This document shows, one piece after another, positions 1 to 8,616 of a stretch of 64,000 nucleotides of DNA. This DNA comes from Shewanella sp. UCD-KL12 (GTDB lineage: Bacteria; Pseudomonadota; Gammaproteobacteria; Enterobacterales; Shewanellaceae), in assembly GCF_001957125.1 (NCBI RefSeq), contig NZ_MPHJ01000007.1, positions 186,001 to 250,000 of the forward strand, read 5' to 3'. A model generated the notes under the pieces. It saw only the letters and a list, made by a program, of their open reading frames with translations. It made no database searches and had not been told where the DNA came from. A program made the translations under genes and the position numbers. Position 1 is the stretch's first letter. Each line of letters starts with the position of its first letter.

Positions 1-724
1 AATTAACCATTTCAAACAGCACTTTAGGCGTATCGTGGGGTTGGGGCATATCTAGATATTGTTCAAGTTCAGCAATCGATAAAGACAGCTTTTTCTGCTC
101 GGGCTGCGGTTGAATAGACTGCATAACTAAAGCTTGAGTATCAATCCAAAGTTCTGTTTGAGCTGCATTCCAAATGACATTACAGCCAAATAGTGCCTCA
201 GTTTCCAATTTGTTAGTAACAGGTCCGCTAATGTGGATCTGCAAGGGCTGGTAATCTTGGCCAAGAAAATGTCGTAGCGCATTGAAGATAAAGATAGCCA
301 CTCGCAGTGAATCATGGCTTTTTTGTTTATCGAATGCATATGGGTTTCTGTAGCACCATTTGATTATCTTTCCTGATTGAATGACGTAATAGCTGGCCCC
401 AGAGTGAAAGCTTGATATCGCGTAGTTAATACGCCTGACAGACATCGCAAGATCGGGACCACCAAGAAAATTAATGCCCGGAATATCCAGTTTTGAGAAA
501 CAGAGATAATCAGCAATTTTCACCATCATATTTTCGTCTTGAGTTAACACTTCAATCTGCTCGATCCAGCGGGATAATTCAGAGAAGGGGATGAGTGACA
601 TAGGTTCATCGATCAGAGATTGTGGGATCGATAATGTATGGGGCGTAATTGCATACCGCTGCTCGATGCCTAGAAAGAAACTGTGCAGATAACAGCTTCT
701 GATAAAAGAGGTATTGAACTTCAT
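1..724 (-). CDS. AraC-family transcriptional regulator, N-terminal part (runs off the window)
   Basis: A reading frame of 241 codons starts with ATG at 724 (MKFNTSFIRSCYL) and continues without a stop past base 1, so only the N-terminal portion is visible. The text resembles the arabinose-binding-type (OruR/ArgR-like) sensory domain of AraC regulators, with a PQSLIDEPMSLIPFSELSRW segment near residues 35-55 and a long alpha/beta effector domain after it. The C-terminal helix-turn-helix pair expected of the family would lie outside the window, so the assignment rests on the N-terminal domain alone. It is transcribed away from the mini-ORF/DUF3302/HlyD cluster, with a gap of about 220 bp, and regulators of this class often control a divergent neighbour; that link is inference. 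No clear ribosome-binding site was resolved. Confidence 0.7.
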   Translation of the reverse strand, partial: MKFNTSFIRSCYLHSFFLGIEQRYAITPHTLSIPQSLIDEPMSLIPFSELSRWIEQIEVLTQDENMMVKIADYLCFSKLDIPGINFLGGPDLAMSVRRINYAISSFHSGASYYVIQSGKIIKWCYRNPYAFDKQKSHDSLRVAIFIFNALRHFLGQDYQPLQIHISGPVTNKLETEALFGCNVIWNAAQTELWIDTQALVMQSIQPQPEQKKLSLSIAELEQYLDMPQPHDTPKVLFEMVN

Positions 725-942
725 CTCTAAAACTCACTGACTATGTTTGGCTTAATTAAATCATTATGCGCGCCCATTTGATACAAGTTGACTGTAAATC
801 TTGTTAGAAATGACACAGAGGTCAAACTGGTTACAAATTTTTACAACCATCCGCAAGCTCCAGTCATTTCATAGGCTCAAAAATTGATGAGTTATAACTT
901 GATTTGCGTAGTGCTTGATTTGATATACAGAGGTTTTTAAGC

Positions 943-1038
943 ATGAGTTTAGTCAGTATGACACTTGTCGATACTCGCGGTTGTGATGACCTGCTTGATA
1001 TAGGTTTAGTTGAACGAACCAGAGGTGTTGCAGCATGA
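943..1038 (+). CDS. Mini-ORF 1 of the tandem array, 31 aa
   Basis: ATG at 943 with AGAGGT at 930-935 upstream. The 31-residue product starts MSLVSMTLVDTRGCDDLL and ends ERTRGVAA. Its TGA stop at 1036-1038 overlaps the next ATG at 1035, which would allow termination-reinitiation coupling. It has no signal peptide and resembles no family I know. It could be a leader peptide, a remnant of a duplicated gene start, or untranslated. The strict maintenance of frame, start, stop and ribosome site in three units is the argument for translation. Confidence 0.5.
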   Translation: MSLVSMTLVDTRGCDDLLDIGLVERTRGVAA

Positions 1039-1130
1039 GTTTAGTCAGTATGCCATTTGTAAATACTCGCCGTTGCGATGACCTGCTTGATATAGGTTTA
1101 GTTGAACGAACCAGAGGTGTTGCATCATGA
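1035..1130 (+). CDS. Mini-ORF 2 of the tandem array, 31 aa
   Basis: Second unit of the array. It starts MSLVSMPFVNTRRCDDLL and ends ERTRGVAS; the stop at 1128-1130 overlaps the ATG of unit three by four bases (ATGA). AGAGGTG lies 8 bases before the start. It differs from mini-ORF 1 at five residues in its middle part plus the last residue, and its first nine residues are nearer to the N-terminus of the following DUF3302 protein (MSLVSMPFVDT). Function unknown. Confidence 0.5.
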   Translation: MSLVSMPFVNTRRCDDLLDIGLVERTRGVAS

Positions 1131-1222
1131 GTTTAGTCAGTATGCCATTTGTAAATACTCGCCGTTGCGATGACCTGCTTGATATAGGTTTAGTTGAACG
1201 AACCAGAGGTGTTGCAGTATGA
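1127..1222 (+). CDS. Mini-ORF 3 of the tandem array, 31 aa
   Basis: Third unit, practically a copy of unit two, ending ERTRGVAV with TGA at 1220-1222. The stop overlaps the ATG (1219) of the DUF3302 gene in the same ATGA arrangement. Ribosomes finishing this mini-ORF would be well placed to start on the structural gene. Function unknown. Confidence 0.5.
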   Translation: MSLVSMPFVNTRRCDDLLDIGLVERTRGVAV

Positions 1223-1563
1223 GTTTAGTCAGTATGCCATTTGTCGATACTGGGGTGGATGACGCCCTTCATGTCGTCGCTGCTGTTGTTATGATTGCAA
1301 CAGTCGCCGCAATGGCCATAGGGTTTTGGAAAATTCATGAACTGCCAATCAATAAAGCCCACAAAGAGAAGCATCAGCAGATTGGGCTTATCACCGCGCT
1401 TACCTGGATAGGGTTTATCTGGCACTGGGTATGGGTAGTGGCAGTCATTGTCGCTTTTGTTGATGGTGAGAAAGCGTTAAGGCGAATAAGGGATATTTGG
1501 CGAGAAGAGCACGCTACAAATCCATCTGTAGCTCAGAGCAAAGAGGAGAATGTCAATGCTTGA
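1219..1563 (+). CDS. DUF3302 small inner-membrane protein (YiaW-like)
   Basis: A 114-residue protein with two hydrophobic segments, about residues 15-38 (VVAAVVMIATVAAMAIGF) and 54-80 (LITALTWIGFIWHWVWVVAVIVAF), joined by a polar loop containing HELPINKAHKEKHQ. Size, the His-Glu-Leu-Pro loop and the aromatic second helix match the DUF3302/YiaW family. In E. coli, yiaW sits directly before the HlyD-type gene yiaV, and the same pairing occurs here with an 8-base overlap. The likely role is as an accessory subunit of an adaptor-type export complex in the inner membrane; the substrate is unknown. The first eleven residues are encoded by the end of the 92-bp repeat array, so its N-terminus is shared with the mini-ORFs. 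Translation is probably coupled to mini-ORF 3. Confidence 0.8.
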   Translation: MSLVSMPFVDTGVDDALHVVAAVVMIATVAAMAIGFWKIHELPINKAHKEKHQQIGLITALTWIGFIWHWVWVVAVIVAFVDGEKALRRIRDIWREEHATNPSVAQSKEENVNA

Positions 1564-2779
1564 GGGGTTAGCAGTATGGGCACTCTTTATCTACATACTT
1601 CGTCTTGTAGGTATGCCTTGGAATAAATTTAGTAAAGCCTTTTCATATATTGGTGGCGGTGCTTGGTTACTGTTTGTTTGGGTGGGCTTGTTGAACTACA
1701 CACCTATGGATCTTTCTGGGGGATCATTGGTTCAGTCGCCGCATATTCAACTGAGGCCAGCCTCTAGTCAGATTAAGGGGCAGGTAAAACATATCTATGT
1801 GAAACCGAATCAGCGGGTTGAGGCTGGTCAGCTTATTTATGAGTTAGATGGCGAGCCTTATCAGATAGCGTTGAATAAAGCTGTGGTAGCGAAGCAGTCT
1901 GCTGAACTTGAGCTAGCGCTTGCTAATGAGGATGTTAGCCTCGCTAAGAAAGAGCATCAGGCTGCTATTACAGATATTGAGATCAGTGAAAGCCAACTTT
2001 CTGCAGGGACTCAAGACTTAAAGTGGAAGCAGAAGACTTTAGCGCGTTTTGTCGAGCAAAATCGAGTGGTGCCGGATACCATCACCAAAAGTCAGTTAGA
2101 TGAGCAAACTAACGCTGTTGATATAGCTCAAGCGCGGGTTAATACATATAGCGCTCAGGTTGAAAAAGCCAATCTTGCCGCTCACACGACGAAGCTTGAT
2201 ATAGATAAAGCCTTGTTGGCCATTCAGAGTCGAGAATCAGACTTACAAGGTGAGGCTGAGAATGTAGCGAAAGCGCAGTGGGATCTAGATAGCACCAAGA
2301 TTTATGCACCTGCTAGTGGTTATGTGACTAACTTCATCATGCGCGAAGGGCAGTTTGTAGGTGTTATGCCACGAATTCAGATGTATACCAATGAAAAGTA
2401 CGTCTTAATGCGGGTAAATCATCAGGCCATTCGTAATGTTAAAATTGGTCAAAGTGCTGAATTTGCTTCTGCGGTATACCCAGGAAAAGTGTTTAATGCC
2501 GAAGTCGAAGGGATAATCGAGGCGACTGGAGAGGCGCAGGGAAGTTTGATTGCTCGTGATGATAATGTTCGTCAGACTACCGGCCAAAATATGAATAACA
2601 AGCATCACTTTGTTCGTCTTAAGTTACATGAAGCTGATGATTACGATATCCCTGTCGGCTCTGTGGGGCTGGCTTGGATATCAGGGGAGAAGCCAATTGC
2701 TTTTCTGGCATTCTTAGATGTGATCAGAGGGATCGTGATAAGAATGAAATCGCAGATCTACTATTTTTACTCAATCTAA
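1556..2779 (+). CDS. HlyD-family membrane-fusion protein (YiaV-like)
   Basis: A 407-residue adaptor with two N-terminal hydrophobic stretches (residues 1-20 and about 30-50). A biotinyl-lipoyl-like half follows (VKHIYVKPNQRVEAGQLIYE), then a long alpha-helical hairpin of about 150 residues, the second lipoyl half (KIYAPASGYVTNFIMREGQF) and a beta-barrel region. An ATG also exists at 1550, but the AGAGGAG site at 1542-1548 would touch it, whereas it lies 7 bases before ATG 1556, so 1556 is chosen. The protein bridges an inner-membrane partner to the periplasm or outer membrane. With the DUF3302 protein it forms the YiaV/YiaW-like pair. No outer-membrane channel or energised pump is encoded beside it. 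The gene is followed by a strong terminator. Confidence 0.87.
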   Translation: MLEGLAVWALFIYILRLVGMPWNKFSKAFSYIGGGAWLLFVWVGLLNYTPMDLSGGSLVQSPHIQLRPASSQIKGQVKHIYVKPNQRVEAGQLIYELDGEPYQIALNKAVVAKQSAELELALANEDVSLAKKEHQAAITDIEISESQLSAGTQDLKWKQKTLARFVEQNRVVPDTITKSQLDEQTNAVDIAQARVNTYSAQVEKANLAAHTTKLDIDKALLAIQSRESDLQGEAENVAKAQWDLDSTKIYAPASGYVTNFIMREGQFVGVMPRIQMYTNEKYVLMRVNHQAIRNVKIGQSAEFASAVYPGKVFNAEVEGIIEATGEAQGSLIARDDNVRQTTGQNMNNKHHFVRLKLHEADDYDIPVGSVGLAWISGEKPIAFLAFLDVIRGIVIRMKSQIYYFYSI

Positions 2780-2796
2780 CCTTTAAATGATGAGTC

Positions 2797-2826
2797 GACT
2801 CCACGTTTATGCGTGGAGTCTTTTTT
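2797..2826 (+). terminator. Intrinsic terminator of the mini-ORF/DUF3302/HlyD unit
   Basis: A perfect 9-bp stem, GACTCCACG at 2797-2805 with CGTGGAGTC at 2812-2820, has a 6-base loop and is followed by six T. It sits 17 bp after the HlyD stop. Confidence 0.92.
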
Positions 2827-2858
2827 CATTTTCTCGCTATTTTGTTTTCTAATCGTGC

Positions 2859-4076
2859 TTAAAGACAGGTCTGATTACGGCCTTTTTTCTTGGCACGGTA
2901 GAGGGCTTCATCTGCTCGTTTCATGGTTTGATCGAACAACTCGCCTCCCTCACGTTCAGCAACCCCGATTGAGATAGTGACACTAACTGTTTTTTTAGCC
3001 CCACTTTTAGCTTTGTTACGCTTCGCCTTAGATTGGGCATTATTAGCTTGCTTACGTTTATCATCCCGTAAAACGATACGATAATCTTCAACCGCTTCTC
3101 TAACGTCTTCTAAGTCATCAAGTACTGATTCGGCATTCTTACGTGGGAAAACGATAGTGAACTCTTCACCACCATACCTGAAAACCTTACCGCCACCGGT
3201 GACTTTCGCAAGTTTTGCTGCAACCAGCTTTAGTACTTGATCGCCAACATCATGGCCATAGGTATCATTAAATTTTTTGAAGTGGTCAATATCAAGCATG
3301 GCGACACTGTAGCGGCGTCCAAGAGAGAGCACCAAATTATACAGTGCCCGTCGTGATGCTAACCCCGTCAGCTCATCCCTGTAAGCAAGGAAGTAGGAGT
3401 CTATTAAAATAGTAAACAGATAGATAACGGCAAGAGAAGATAACAATACGGCCAGAGGTAGATAGTCAGGTTTAAAGTAATAGAAGCTCCAGATTGCTAA
3501 GCTAGTTAGTATGGAGGTGTTGACTAAGTTTGCTCGCCAAAGGGCGCGGCTAAATACCAGCGCAAAGCAAATATATAAAGGCAGCAATATTTGAAATTTG
3601 AGTGGTAACTCTATCGGTGACAATGTGGTTATTTGTGTCTGAAAATGCTTGAGACCTGCCAACCAAGCGACGCCCATCGCCATGCAAAAAGCAATTCCCA
3701 GTAGTCTGATTACACCGTGAGATGAGAGCAGTCCACGATCTTTGATAAAGGCAAACCAAGTGATAACAAAGGTACCGCCGATAAAAATTTCATCCCTGTA
3801 GTAAGTCAAATGAGAAAATAAGGGGATAGGATTATGCTGACTGGCATAAAACGTTAACAATAACAGAGCGAGGTAGGCTAATCGACTACGATTAAATTGC
3901 AATGCCATTGCTGCTGCAATCGACAGCAGCCAGTACGGGAGTTGAGCAATAATGTCATTCCATTCCTGCCAATTTGTTTCGGTCACTCTAATAAGAGTGA
4001 GCGACAGAAGAGTAATAAACAATGGCAGGATGAAATAACGGCATCCATGTAAAAAAGATGACAAAACAAACCTCAA
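2859..4076 (-). CDS. Membrane-bound diguanylate cyclase (GGDEF protein)
   Basis: About 405 residues. The first 235 residues hold roughly seven or eight hydrophobic helices and no recognisable soluble sensor. A C-terminal GGDEF domain follows, opening with DELTGLASRRALYNL and carrying the active-site variant GGEEF (RYGGEEFTIVF), which is normally catalytic. It should condense two GTP to c-di-GMP at the inner membrane. Between the active site and the final TISIGVAE motif lies an unusually basic insertion (KRKQANNAQSKAKRNKAKSG) that could bind acidic partners or simply be a loop. No ATG is available: the frame opens with TTG at 4076, and a GAGG site fits a TTG at 4064 slightly better, so the exact start is uncertain. 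It is a single gene, convergent with the HlyD unit. Confidence 0.9.
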   Translation of the reverse strand: MRFVLSSFLHGCRYFILPLFITLLSLTLIRVTETNWQEWNDIIAQLPYWLLSIAAAMALQFNRSRLAYLALLLLTFYASQHNPIPLFSHLTYYRDEIFIGGTFVITWFAFIKDRGLLSSHGVIRLLGIAFCMAMGVAWLAGLKHFQTQITTLSPIELPLKFQILLPLYICFALVFSRALWRANLVNTSILTSLAIWSFYYFKPDYLPLAVLLSSLAVIYLFTILIDSYFLAYRDELTGLASRRALYNLVLSLGRRYSVAMLDIDHFKKFNDTYGHDVGDQVLKLVAAKLAKVTGGGKVFRYGGEEFTIVFPRKNAESVLDDLEDVREAVEDYRIVLRDDKRKQANNAQSKAKRNKAKSGAKKTVSVTISIGVAEREGGELFDQTMKRADEALYRAKKKGRNQTCL

Positions 4077-4233
4077 TAGTGATCTTATAATTAGCTGTTC
4101 GATGAAATATAGGTTTCACCATGTGCAAGCTCCAGCACACTGGAGGCTAAGTTGCTTTTAATAAGTCGACATTTTTCTGCTATCGATAAAGCAGTATATT
4201 GAGTTTATTTTTCTATTAATACTAGTTTAATCA

Positions 4234-4647
4234 TTAAGCGGTAATTTCTGGTTTCATGGTATCAGCAACGGTATGAATCACAGATACCCATGCTTCTCTC
4301 ACCTCTGTGGTAAAGGCATCACCTAAGCCTGTTTTTAACGTATATAGCAAGGCGTTTCCTACAGGGGTAAAATGACTTTTCTTGGTGCCATAGGCATTAT
4401 GTCGTTGAGCAAGTTGCTGTAAAGCTGGCACTAAAGCTTCCAGATCATCTAATCCATCAACAGCAGCTTTCAGCATAGTCATCAGTTTGCGCCCTTGAAC
4501 TTTCATATCATTGCGAAACATAGTTTTTAAAGAGGGATCAATGGCAAATAGGGCATCATAAAAGATCTCTGCTGCTTTTTCTGAAATGGGTTCAACCTTC
4601 AAAAATGAATCTTGAACAAGTTGGATCTGAGTTTTAGTCAATGCCAT
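4234..4647 (-). CDS. Single-domain globin
   Basis: A 137-residue protein with the three-over-three globin layout. The N-terminal helix is KTQIQLVQDSFLKVEP, the CD region holds the usual Phe (KTMFRNDMK), and the proximal histidine is in the RHNAYGTKKSHF segment near residue 83. It resembles Vitreoscilla-type single-domain haemoglobins and the heme domain of flavohaemoglobins, but lacks the reductase part. Such proteins bind O2 or NO and take part in NO detoxification or oxygen handling in the cytoplasm; which applies here cannot be read from sequence. It is monocistronic. A 16-bp near-perfect palindrome lies about 40 bp upstream of the start and may be the operator. Confidence 0.88.
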   Translation of the reverse strand: MALTKTQIQLVQDSFLKVEPISEKAAEIFYDALFAIDPSLKTMFRNDMKVQGRKLMTMLKAAVDGLDDLEALVPALQQLAQRHNAYGTKKSHFTPVGNALLYTLKTGLGDAFTTEVREAWVSVIHTVADTMKPEITA

Positions 4648-4687
4648 GGTGTCATCCTTAATGTTACTTTTTCATCCTGAGTTAAGT

Positions 4688-4703
4688 GACTCCTTAAAGA
4701 GTC
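4688..4703. promoter_or_regulatory. Palindrome upstream of the globin gene, candidate operator
   Basis: GACTCCTTAAAGAGTC is 14/16 symmetric and lies 41-56 bp before the globin start codon, within the likely promoter. It does not match the Fnr, NsrR or Fur consensus as I know them. The binding protein is unknown. Confidence 0.4.
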
Positions 4704-4860
4704 TCTTCAGGCAGCTAATCGTAGTAATAGTGATTTAAATTCAAACATATTGCCAAAAATCAAACTTCTTCCCCATTCAGCATAGACAGAAATTAGAAAA
4801 CAAGCTTAACTAAAATCAATTATTGGTTTGGTTTCTCTGTTTCAATTCAAGGATGTGTCT

Positions 4861-5652
4861 ATGAGAGTGCAACAATATCTGCAAGGTCAGCCATGTTGGG
4901 TGGAACTCGCTAGTCAGGATGCTGTGGCTGGAAAAACCTTTTATGCCGTACTATTTGGTTGGCAAACTCAAGACATGCCTATTCCTGATGGTGTTTATAC
5001 TATGTTCTCAATAGGCAGCAATGATGATAGTGGTGACATTGGCGCTGCGTATCAGATGCCAAAAGAGATGTCTGAGCAGGGAGTGCCGACGAACTGGTTA
5101 ATTTATTTTGCTGTAAAGAGTGTTGATGCAACTGTTGATAGGGTTAAAGCAGAAGGTGGAACACTTGTGATGGGTCCTTGTGATGTGGGCTCTGCAGGCA
5201 AGATGGCACTTTTTAGTGATCCTGAAGGAGCAAAGTTTGCGGTTTGGCAAGCGGGCGATCATATTGGCTCTCAATATAGAGACTCGTCAGGCACATTATG
5301 TTGGGTGGAGCTAGCGACAAGAGACAGCGAGCAAGCAAAAACATTTTACCCTAAGGTATTTGGCTGGGAAGTCCAAGCTGGAGACATGCCCGAGATAGAG
5401 TATACCGAGTGGCTTGTTGATGGTGCACCTGTTGGAGGTATGCTTGCGATGACAGAAGAGTGGGGTGAGATACCACCTCATTGGATGCTCTATTTTGCGG
5501 TTGATGACTGTGATGAGACAGTAGAGAAAGCTGTAAAGCTGGGTGGTAAAGCTTGTGTGCCGCCAACAGATATCTCTGGAGTTGGACGTTTTGCAGTGAT
5601 CAATGATCCTCAGGGAGGCTTCTTCTCGGTGATAACCTTGCAAGCTAAATAG
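4861..5652 (+). CDS. VOC (glyoxalase/bleomycin-resistance) family protein with two domains
   Basis: A 263-residue protein made of two tandem VOC repeats of about 125 residues. Each begins with the same phrase (PCWVELASQDAVAGKTFY and LCWVELATRDSEQAKTFYPK) and ends with a sheet carrying DPEGAKFAVWQ or DPQGGFFSVI. This layout is typical of CFP32-like bacterial VOC proteins, whose substrates are mostly unknown. The metal-ligand positions cannot be assigned with confidence. A TTG-started extension of 11 residues exists, but AAGGA at 4849-4853 is correctly spaced for ATG 4861, so that start is used. The gene stands alone; no pathway context is visible. Confidence 0.85.
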   Translation: MRVQQYLQGQPCWVELASQDAVAGKTFYAVLFGWQTQDMPIPDGVYTMFSIGSNDDSGDIGAAYQMPKEMSEQGVPTNWLIYFAVKSVDATVDRVKAEGGTLVMGPCDVGSAGKMALFSDPEGAKFAVWQAGDHIGSQYRDSSGTLCWVELATRDSEQAKTFYPKVFGWEVQAGDMPEIEYTEWLVDGAPVGGMLAMTEEWGEIPPHWMLYFAVDDCDETVEKAVKLGGKACVPPTDISGVGRFAVINDPQGGFFSVITLQAK

Positions 5653-6032
5653 ATTTGAAAACAGCTTTTTAATAGCGTTTATAACGCATTTATTGTGACA
5701 TTAGGTATCTTCTTAATTAGCTAACAAGGAGCTAATGGCTATTTTTGGGGGGAACATTATTCCCTATTACTGGGTGCTATTCGGTATAAAGTTTTGTTTT
5801 AGTGGATAGCTGAAGTATTGCCTACTATTAAAGCAATTTAAACGTTGCTTTTATTCCTGTGCCTAAGATAAGAAATATTAATTAGAAAGCTAAAATTGCT
5901 TATTTTCAACATCTTGTGTATTTGTCGCTTGATTATTCTTCTGCTAGTTTGGCTCCTTCTCTACATTTATCCAAGTAGCCATGCTAGCTGAGAGAGGCTA
6001 GAGCATTGATTTAAATTCATAAGGGGAAAAAA
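5653..6032. other. Intergenic region of 380 bp without a supported gene
   Basis: AT-rich spacer between the VOC and lipoprotein genes. The only start with a Shine-Dalgarno-like sequence is ATG 5735 (AAGGAG only 3 bases away), giving a 24-codon hydrophobic frame that I do not regard as convincing. No clear terminator follows the VOC gene. Confidence 0.4.
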
Positions 6033-6299
6033 ATGTTAAAGCAGATTCAAGTTGTACTATTAACCACAGGCCTTGTGTTGTTAGTCGGCTGTAGTTCTGG
6101 AGTGACGAATTCAGAAGAGGAGGTGACATCAGCTAAAACGGGCTCTCAAAATGATGGCTACCGTTGTGACAAGGTAAGGGTGACTGGTTCTCGACTACCT
6201 TCAAAGCGTTGTACTACGAGAGCGCAGCGTGAAGCTGAGGAGCAGTTGGCTGAAGCATTTATGAAAAGTGGCACCCACTCTGGCAGTTCATCCAATTAA
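6033..6299 (+). CDS. Small secreted lipoprotein of unknown function
   Basis: An 88-residue product with a lipoprotein signal: charged start, hydrophobic core LLTTGLVLLVG and lipobox LVGC with Cys20. AAGGGG precedes the ATG. The mature part is polar and holds two further cysteines in CDKVRVTGSRLPSKRC, followed by TTRAQREAEEQ. This VTGSR..P...C..RAQRE pattern recurs in small uncharacterised proteins of marine gammaproteobacteria as I remember them, but no function is established. The two cysteines could form a disulfide. It is monocistronic, with a hairpin after the stop. Confidence 0.75.
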   Translation: MLKQIQVVLLTTGLVLLVGCSSGVTNSEEEVTSAKTGSQNDGYRCDKVRVTGSRLPSKRCTTRAQREAEEQLAEAFMKSGTHSGSSSN

Positions 6300-6310
6300 A
6301 TCAGATCATC

Positions 6311-6344
6311 AATGGCGTATATTTGATTACGCCATTGCAGTTTT
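6311..6344 (+). terminator. Probable terminator after the small lipoprotein gene
   Basis: A 9-bp perfect stem, AATGGCGTA (6311-6319) with TACGCCATT (6328-6336), is followed after GCAG by four T. The T-run is short, so efficiency is uncertain. Confidence 0.55.
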
Positions 6345-6503
6345 ATCAATTCTTCACTTTTGTTCCTGTCTTGCCTAGCGCGCGTTGAACTCCCACTGAA
6401 TAACCTCATCTTTATATCGATTGGTATAAAGTAATTGGAATTATTATTCCCTGCTAAACTTTAAAGAGTTTACCTACTCAGTATGGGCAGATGGATTCTG
6501 GTT

Positions 6504-8534
6504 ATGATTCAGCTTTCAATCCGGCAGAAAATAATCTTAGGCTTTAGTGCCATTGGTGTGCTGCTTCTTGCTGCAACAGGCTTCTTTTATCAATCATTGA
6601 GCCAGATTAGTAGCGCTAATCTTGATATTGAAACATTAGCCGTTCCAGTACAAAAGCAGAGTAATAGCCTACAGCTCAAAATACTGCATATGGTAAAAAT
6701 CGTCTCAGTTGCTAACACCCAAAAAAGCAGCTCAGAGCTGTTGGCTAGTCAGCAGGAGTTTACGACACTGCAGCAAGCGTTTACTGAAGATGCAGCCAAG
6801 CTTAAACATAAGGTTTCTGATCAACCAAATATGTTAACGGCCATAGCGCAGTCAGAAAGCTACTTTAATGATTTCACCGGTGCCAGTGATGAGATGTTCA
6901 GAGCTAAACTAGCAATCATTTCGTCAAAAGAGCTATTTATGCATCATTATGAGCGTTTTGAGGAAGCAAGGTTTAGCGCTAGTAATGCCATGTTAGATCT
7001 AGAGCTGATTTCAGTACCGAGTGAGCAGCAGAGATTACTCGATGAGGTCGTAGGCACAGGTACACGCCTAGATGATATGCTGTTTACAATGGGAAATACG
7101 ATGTCGGGCTTATCCAGAGCCGATAGCTTAGACTCTATTTCGGCTCATAAAGAGGATATGGCTTTTCTGATAAGCAACCTTAATAGTAATTTCGACTACC
7201 TTAAAAGGCAGGCTGAGCCACTAGCTAGTCAAGCAAGCATCAGTGAGGCTAGTGAGAAGTTAGCCATTATTTTCCACTATCTTGATCAACCTGGTGAGCT
7301 GTATCAACTTCAAAATCAGGTTATTGCGCAAACAGCGCAATCCAGTGAAGCCTATAGTAGCGTGCAGCAGGATTTTTCTGCCAGTTTGGGCGAACTAGAG
7401 GGGTTACTCACTTTAGCCGATACTCGTTTTTCCTCTCTTCAACAAACGGCAAAAGATGAGATTGTTACTGGAGAGACCTTAGCTGTAGTACTCGCTGGGG
7501 TCTTTATTCTTATGGCGAGCTTTATCTCATACATTACCACCAGAGCTATGCTTAACCCCCTCAGTGGGGTGAATAAAGCATTGGCTAGAATTGCCAGTGG
7601 TGACCTTAGTCGGCGGATGAAGAAGGATAGTGATGATGAATTTGGCACCTTAATCGATAGTATTAATACCCTAGCCCAAGATCTCACTCAGCTACTTAAT
7701 GAGATACAACAAAATGCTCACCTTCTCGATACTGCCGCAGTGTCTTACAGTGAGCAAAGTCAGCGAATCTCTGAAGCTGCCAATATGCAGATAGACCGTA
7801 TAACAGAGGTAAAACTCAGTGCTGAACAGATGTCTGTTAGCTCAAATACGGTGAGAGATGAGGCGGATACTGCATCAGGTAATGTGTCAGAAGCTTCAGA
7901 GCATAGCCATGAAATTAAGGAGATAGCAGATGCAAACAGCAACAGGATCACTCAACTTTCAGAAAGATTGCTTGATGCTGTTGACGTGATGGCTAGGCTG
8001 AGTACCCATAGTAAAAATATTGGTGGGATATTAGATACGATAGTTTCTATTGCTGAGCAGACTAACCTATTAGCCCTTAATGCGGCCATTGAGTCCGCTA
8101 GAGCGGGTGAGCATGGGCGAGGCTTTGCGGTTGTGGCTGATGAAGTGAGAACGCTAGCGATGCGAACCCAAGAGTCAACGGCGGAGATTCAGGTAACAAT
8201 CACAGCATTACAAACAGAGACTGCTAGTGCGGTAGATGCCATTGACAGTGGGCAGTCCCAGGCATCGGAGTGTGTCGCTCAAAGCCAGGAGCTTAGTCGA
8301 GCCATTGAGCTGATGGACAACTCTTTGAGCGCAATTGAGCAGATGAGTAAAAGCATAGTTCAGGTGATTCAGGTGCAGCTAACCGATAGTGAGAATATTG
8401 TATCGAGCATGAATCAAGCTGCAGATGCCGCAAGTGAGAATGGTGAAGAAGCTAAAGCTATGGCAACACGAAGTGAAGAGATGAATAAGCTTGCTCACTC
8501 ATTAACGAGTTCAGTTGAACGCTTCCAGTTATAG
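6504..8534 (+). CDS. Methyl-accepting chemotaxis protein
   Basis: About 676 residues in classical receptor order. TM1 is near residues 12-30 ([20 protein letters not shown]), followed by a long helical periplasmic sensor of about 290 residues. TM2 comes next ([19 protein letters not shown]), then a HAMP segment ([20 protein letters not shown]) and the cytoplasmic signalling hairpin. The tip is [20 protein letters not shown], which contacts CheA and CheW. No C-terminal NWETF-type pentapeptide is present. The ligand is unknown; the helical periplasmic domain suggests a HBM or 4HB-like fold. An upstream ATG at 6483 adds 7 residues. Neither start has a strong ribosome site, so the start is tentative. 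The gene is convergent with the copper-efflux operon. Confidence 0.93.
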   Translation: MIQLSIRQKIILGFSAIGVLLLAATGFFYQSLSQISSANLDIETLAVPVQKQSNSLQLKILHMVKIVSVANTQKSSSELLASQQEFTTLQQAFTEDAAKLKHKVSDQPNMLTAIAQSESYFNDFTGASDEMFRAKLAIISSKELFMHHYERFEEARFSASNAMLDLELISVPSEQQRLLDEVVGTGTRLDDMLFTMGNTMSGLSRADSLDSISAHKEDMAFLISNLNSNFDYLKRQAEPLASQASISEASEKLAIIFHYLDQPGELYQLQNQVIAQTAQSSEAYSSVQQDFSASLGELEGLLTLADTRFSSLQQTAKDEIVTGETLAVVLAGVFILMASFISYITTRAMLNPLSGVNKALARIASGDLSRRMKKDSDDEFGTLIDSINTLAQDLTQLLNEIQQNAHLLDTAAVSYSEQSQRISEAANMQIDRITEVKLSAEQMSVSSNTVRDEADTASGNVSEASEHSHEIKEIADANSNRITQLSERLLDAVDVMARLSTHSKNIGGILDTIVSIAEQTNLLALNAAIESARAGEHGRGFAVVADEVRTLAMRTQESTAEIQVTITALQTETASAVDAIDSGQSQASECVAQSQELSRAIELMDNSLSAIEQMSKSIVQVIQVQLTDSENIVSSMNQAADAASENGEEAKAMATRSEEMNKLAHSLTSSVERFQL

Positions 8535-8575
8535 TCTTACCGAGTGAAAGTTCACAGTGAGCATGGCTTGTCTTA

Positions 8576-8604
8576 AAACCACCCGGCAATTACCGGGTGT
8601 TTTA
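8576..8604. terminator. Bidirectional terminator between MCP and cusA-like genes
   Basis: CACCCGG (8580-8586) pairs with CCGGGTG (8593-8599) around a 6-base loop. A-rich sequence lies on the left and TTTT on the right, so it can work for both convergent genes. Confidence 0.85.
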
Positions 8605-8616
8605 GTGATTAGCTCA

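Larger units (their letters stand above)
943..1218 (+). repeat. Three tandem 92-bp direct repeats ahead of a DUF3302 gene
   Basis: The start sequence ATGAGTTTAGTCAGTATG occurs at 943, 1035, 1127 and 1219, exactly 92 bp apart. Units two and three are almost identical; unit one carries several substitutions. The fourth occurrence is the start of the real downstream gene. Each unit ends with an AGAGGTG-type ribosome-binding site 8 bases before the next ATG. Sequence just before 943 keeps fragments of the same unit (TGCTTGAT and AGAGGT), so the array seems to have grown by duplicating an ancestral leader plus gene start. Confidence 0.95.

Noticed and set aside
943-1218. CRISPR-like or iteron interpretation of the 92-bp repeats
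   Set aside because: Units are contiguous with no spacers, are longer than CRISPR repeats, and contain start, stop and ribosome sites; no cas genes nearby.
5735-5809. 24-codon hydrophobic frame with AAGGAG before it
   Set aside because: The Shine-Dalgarno spacing of 3 bases is too short and there is no other support.
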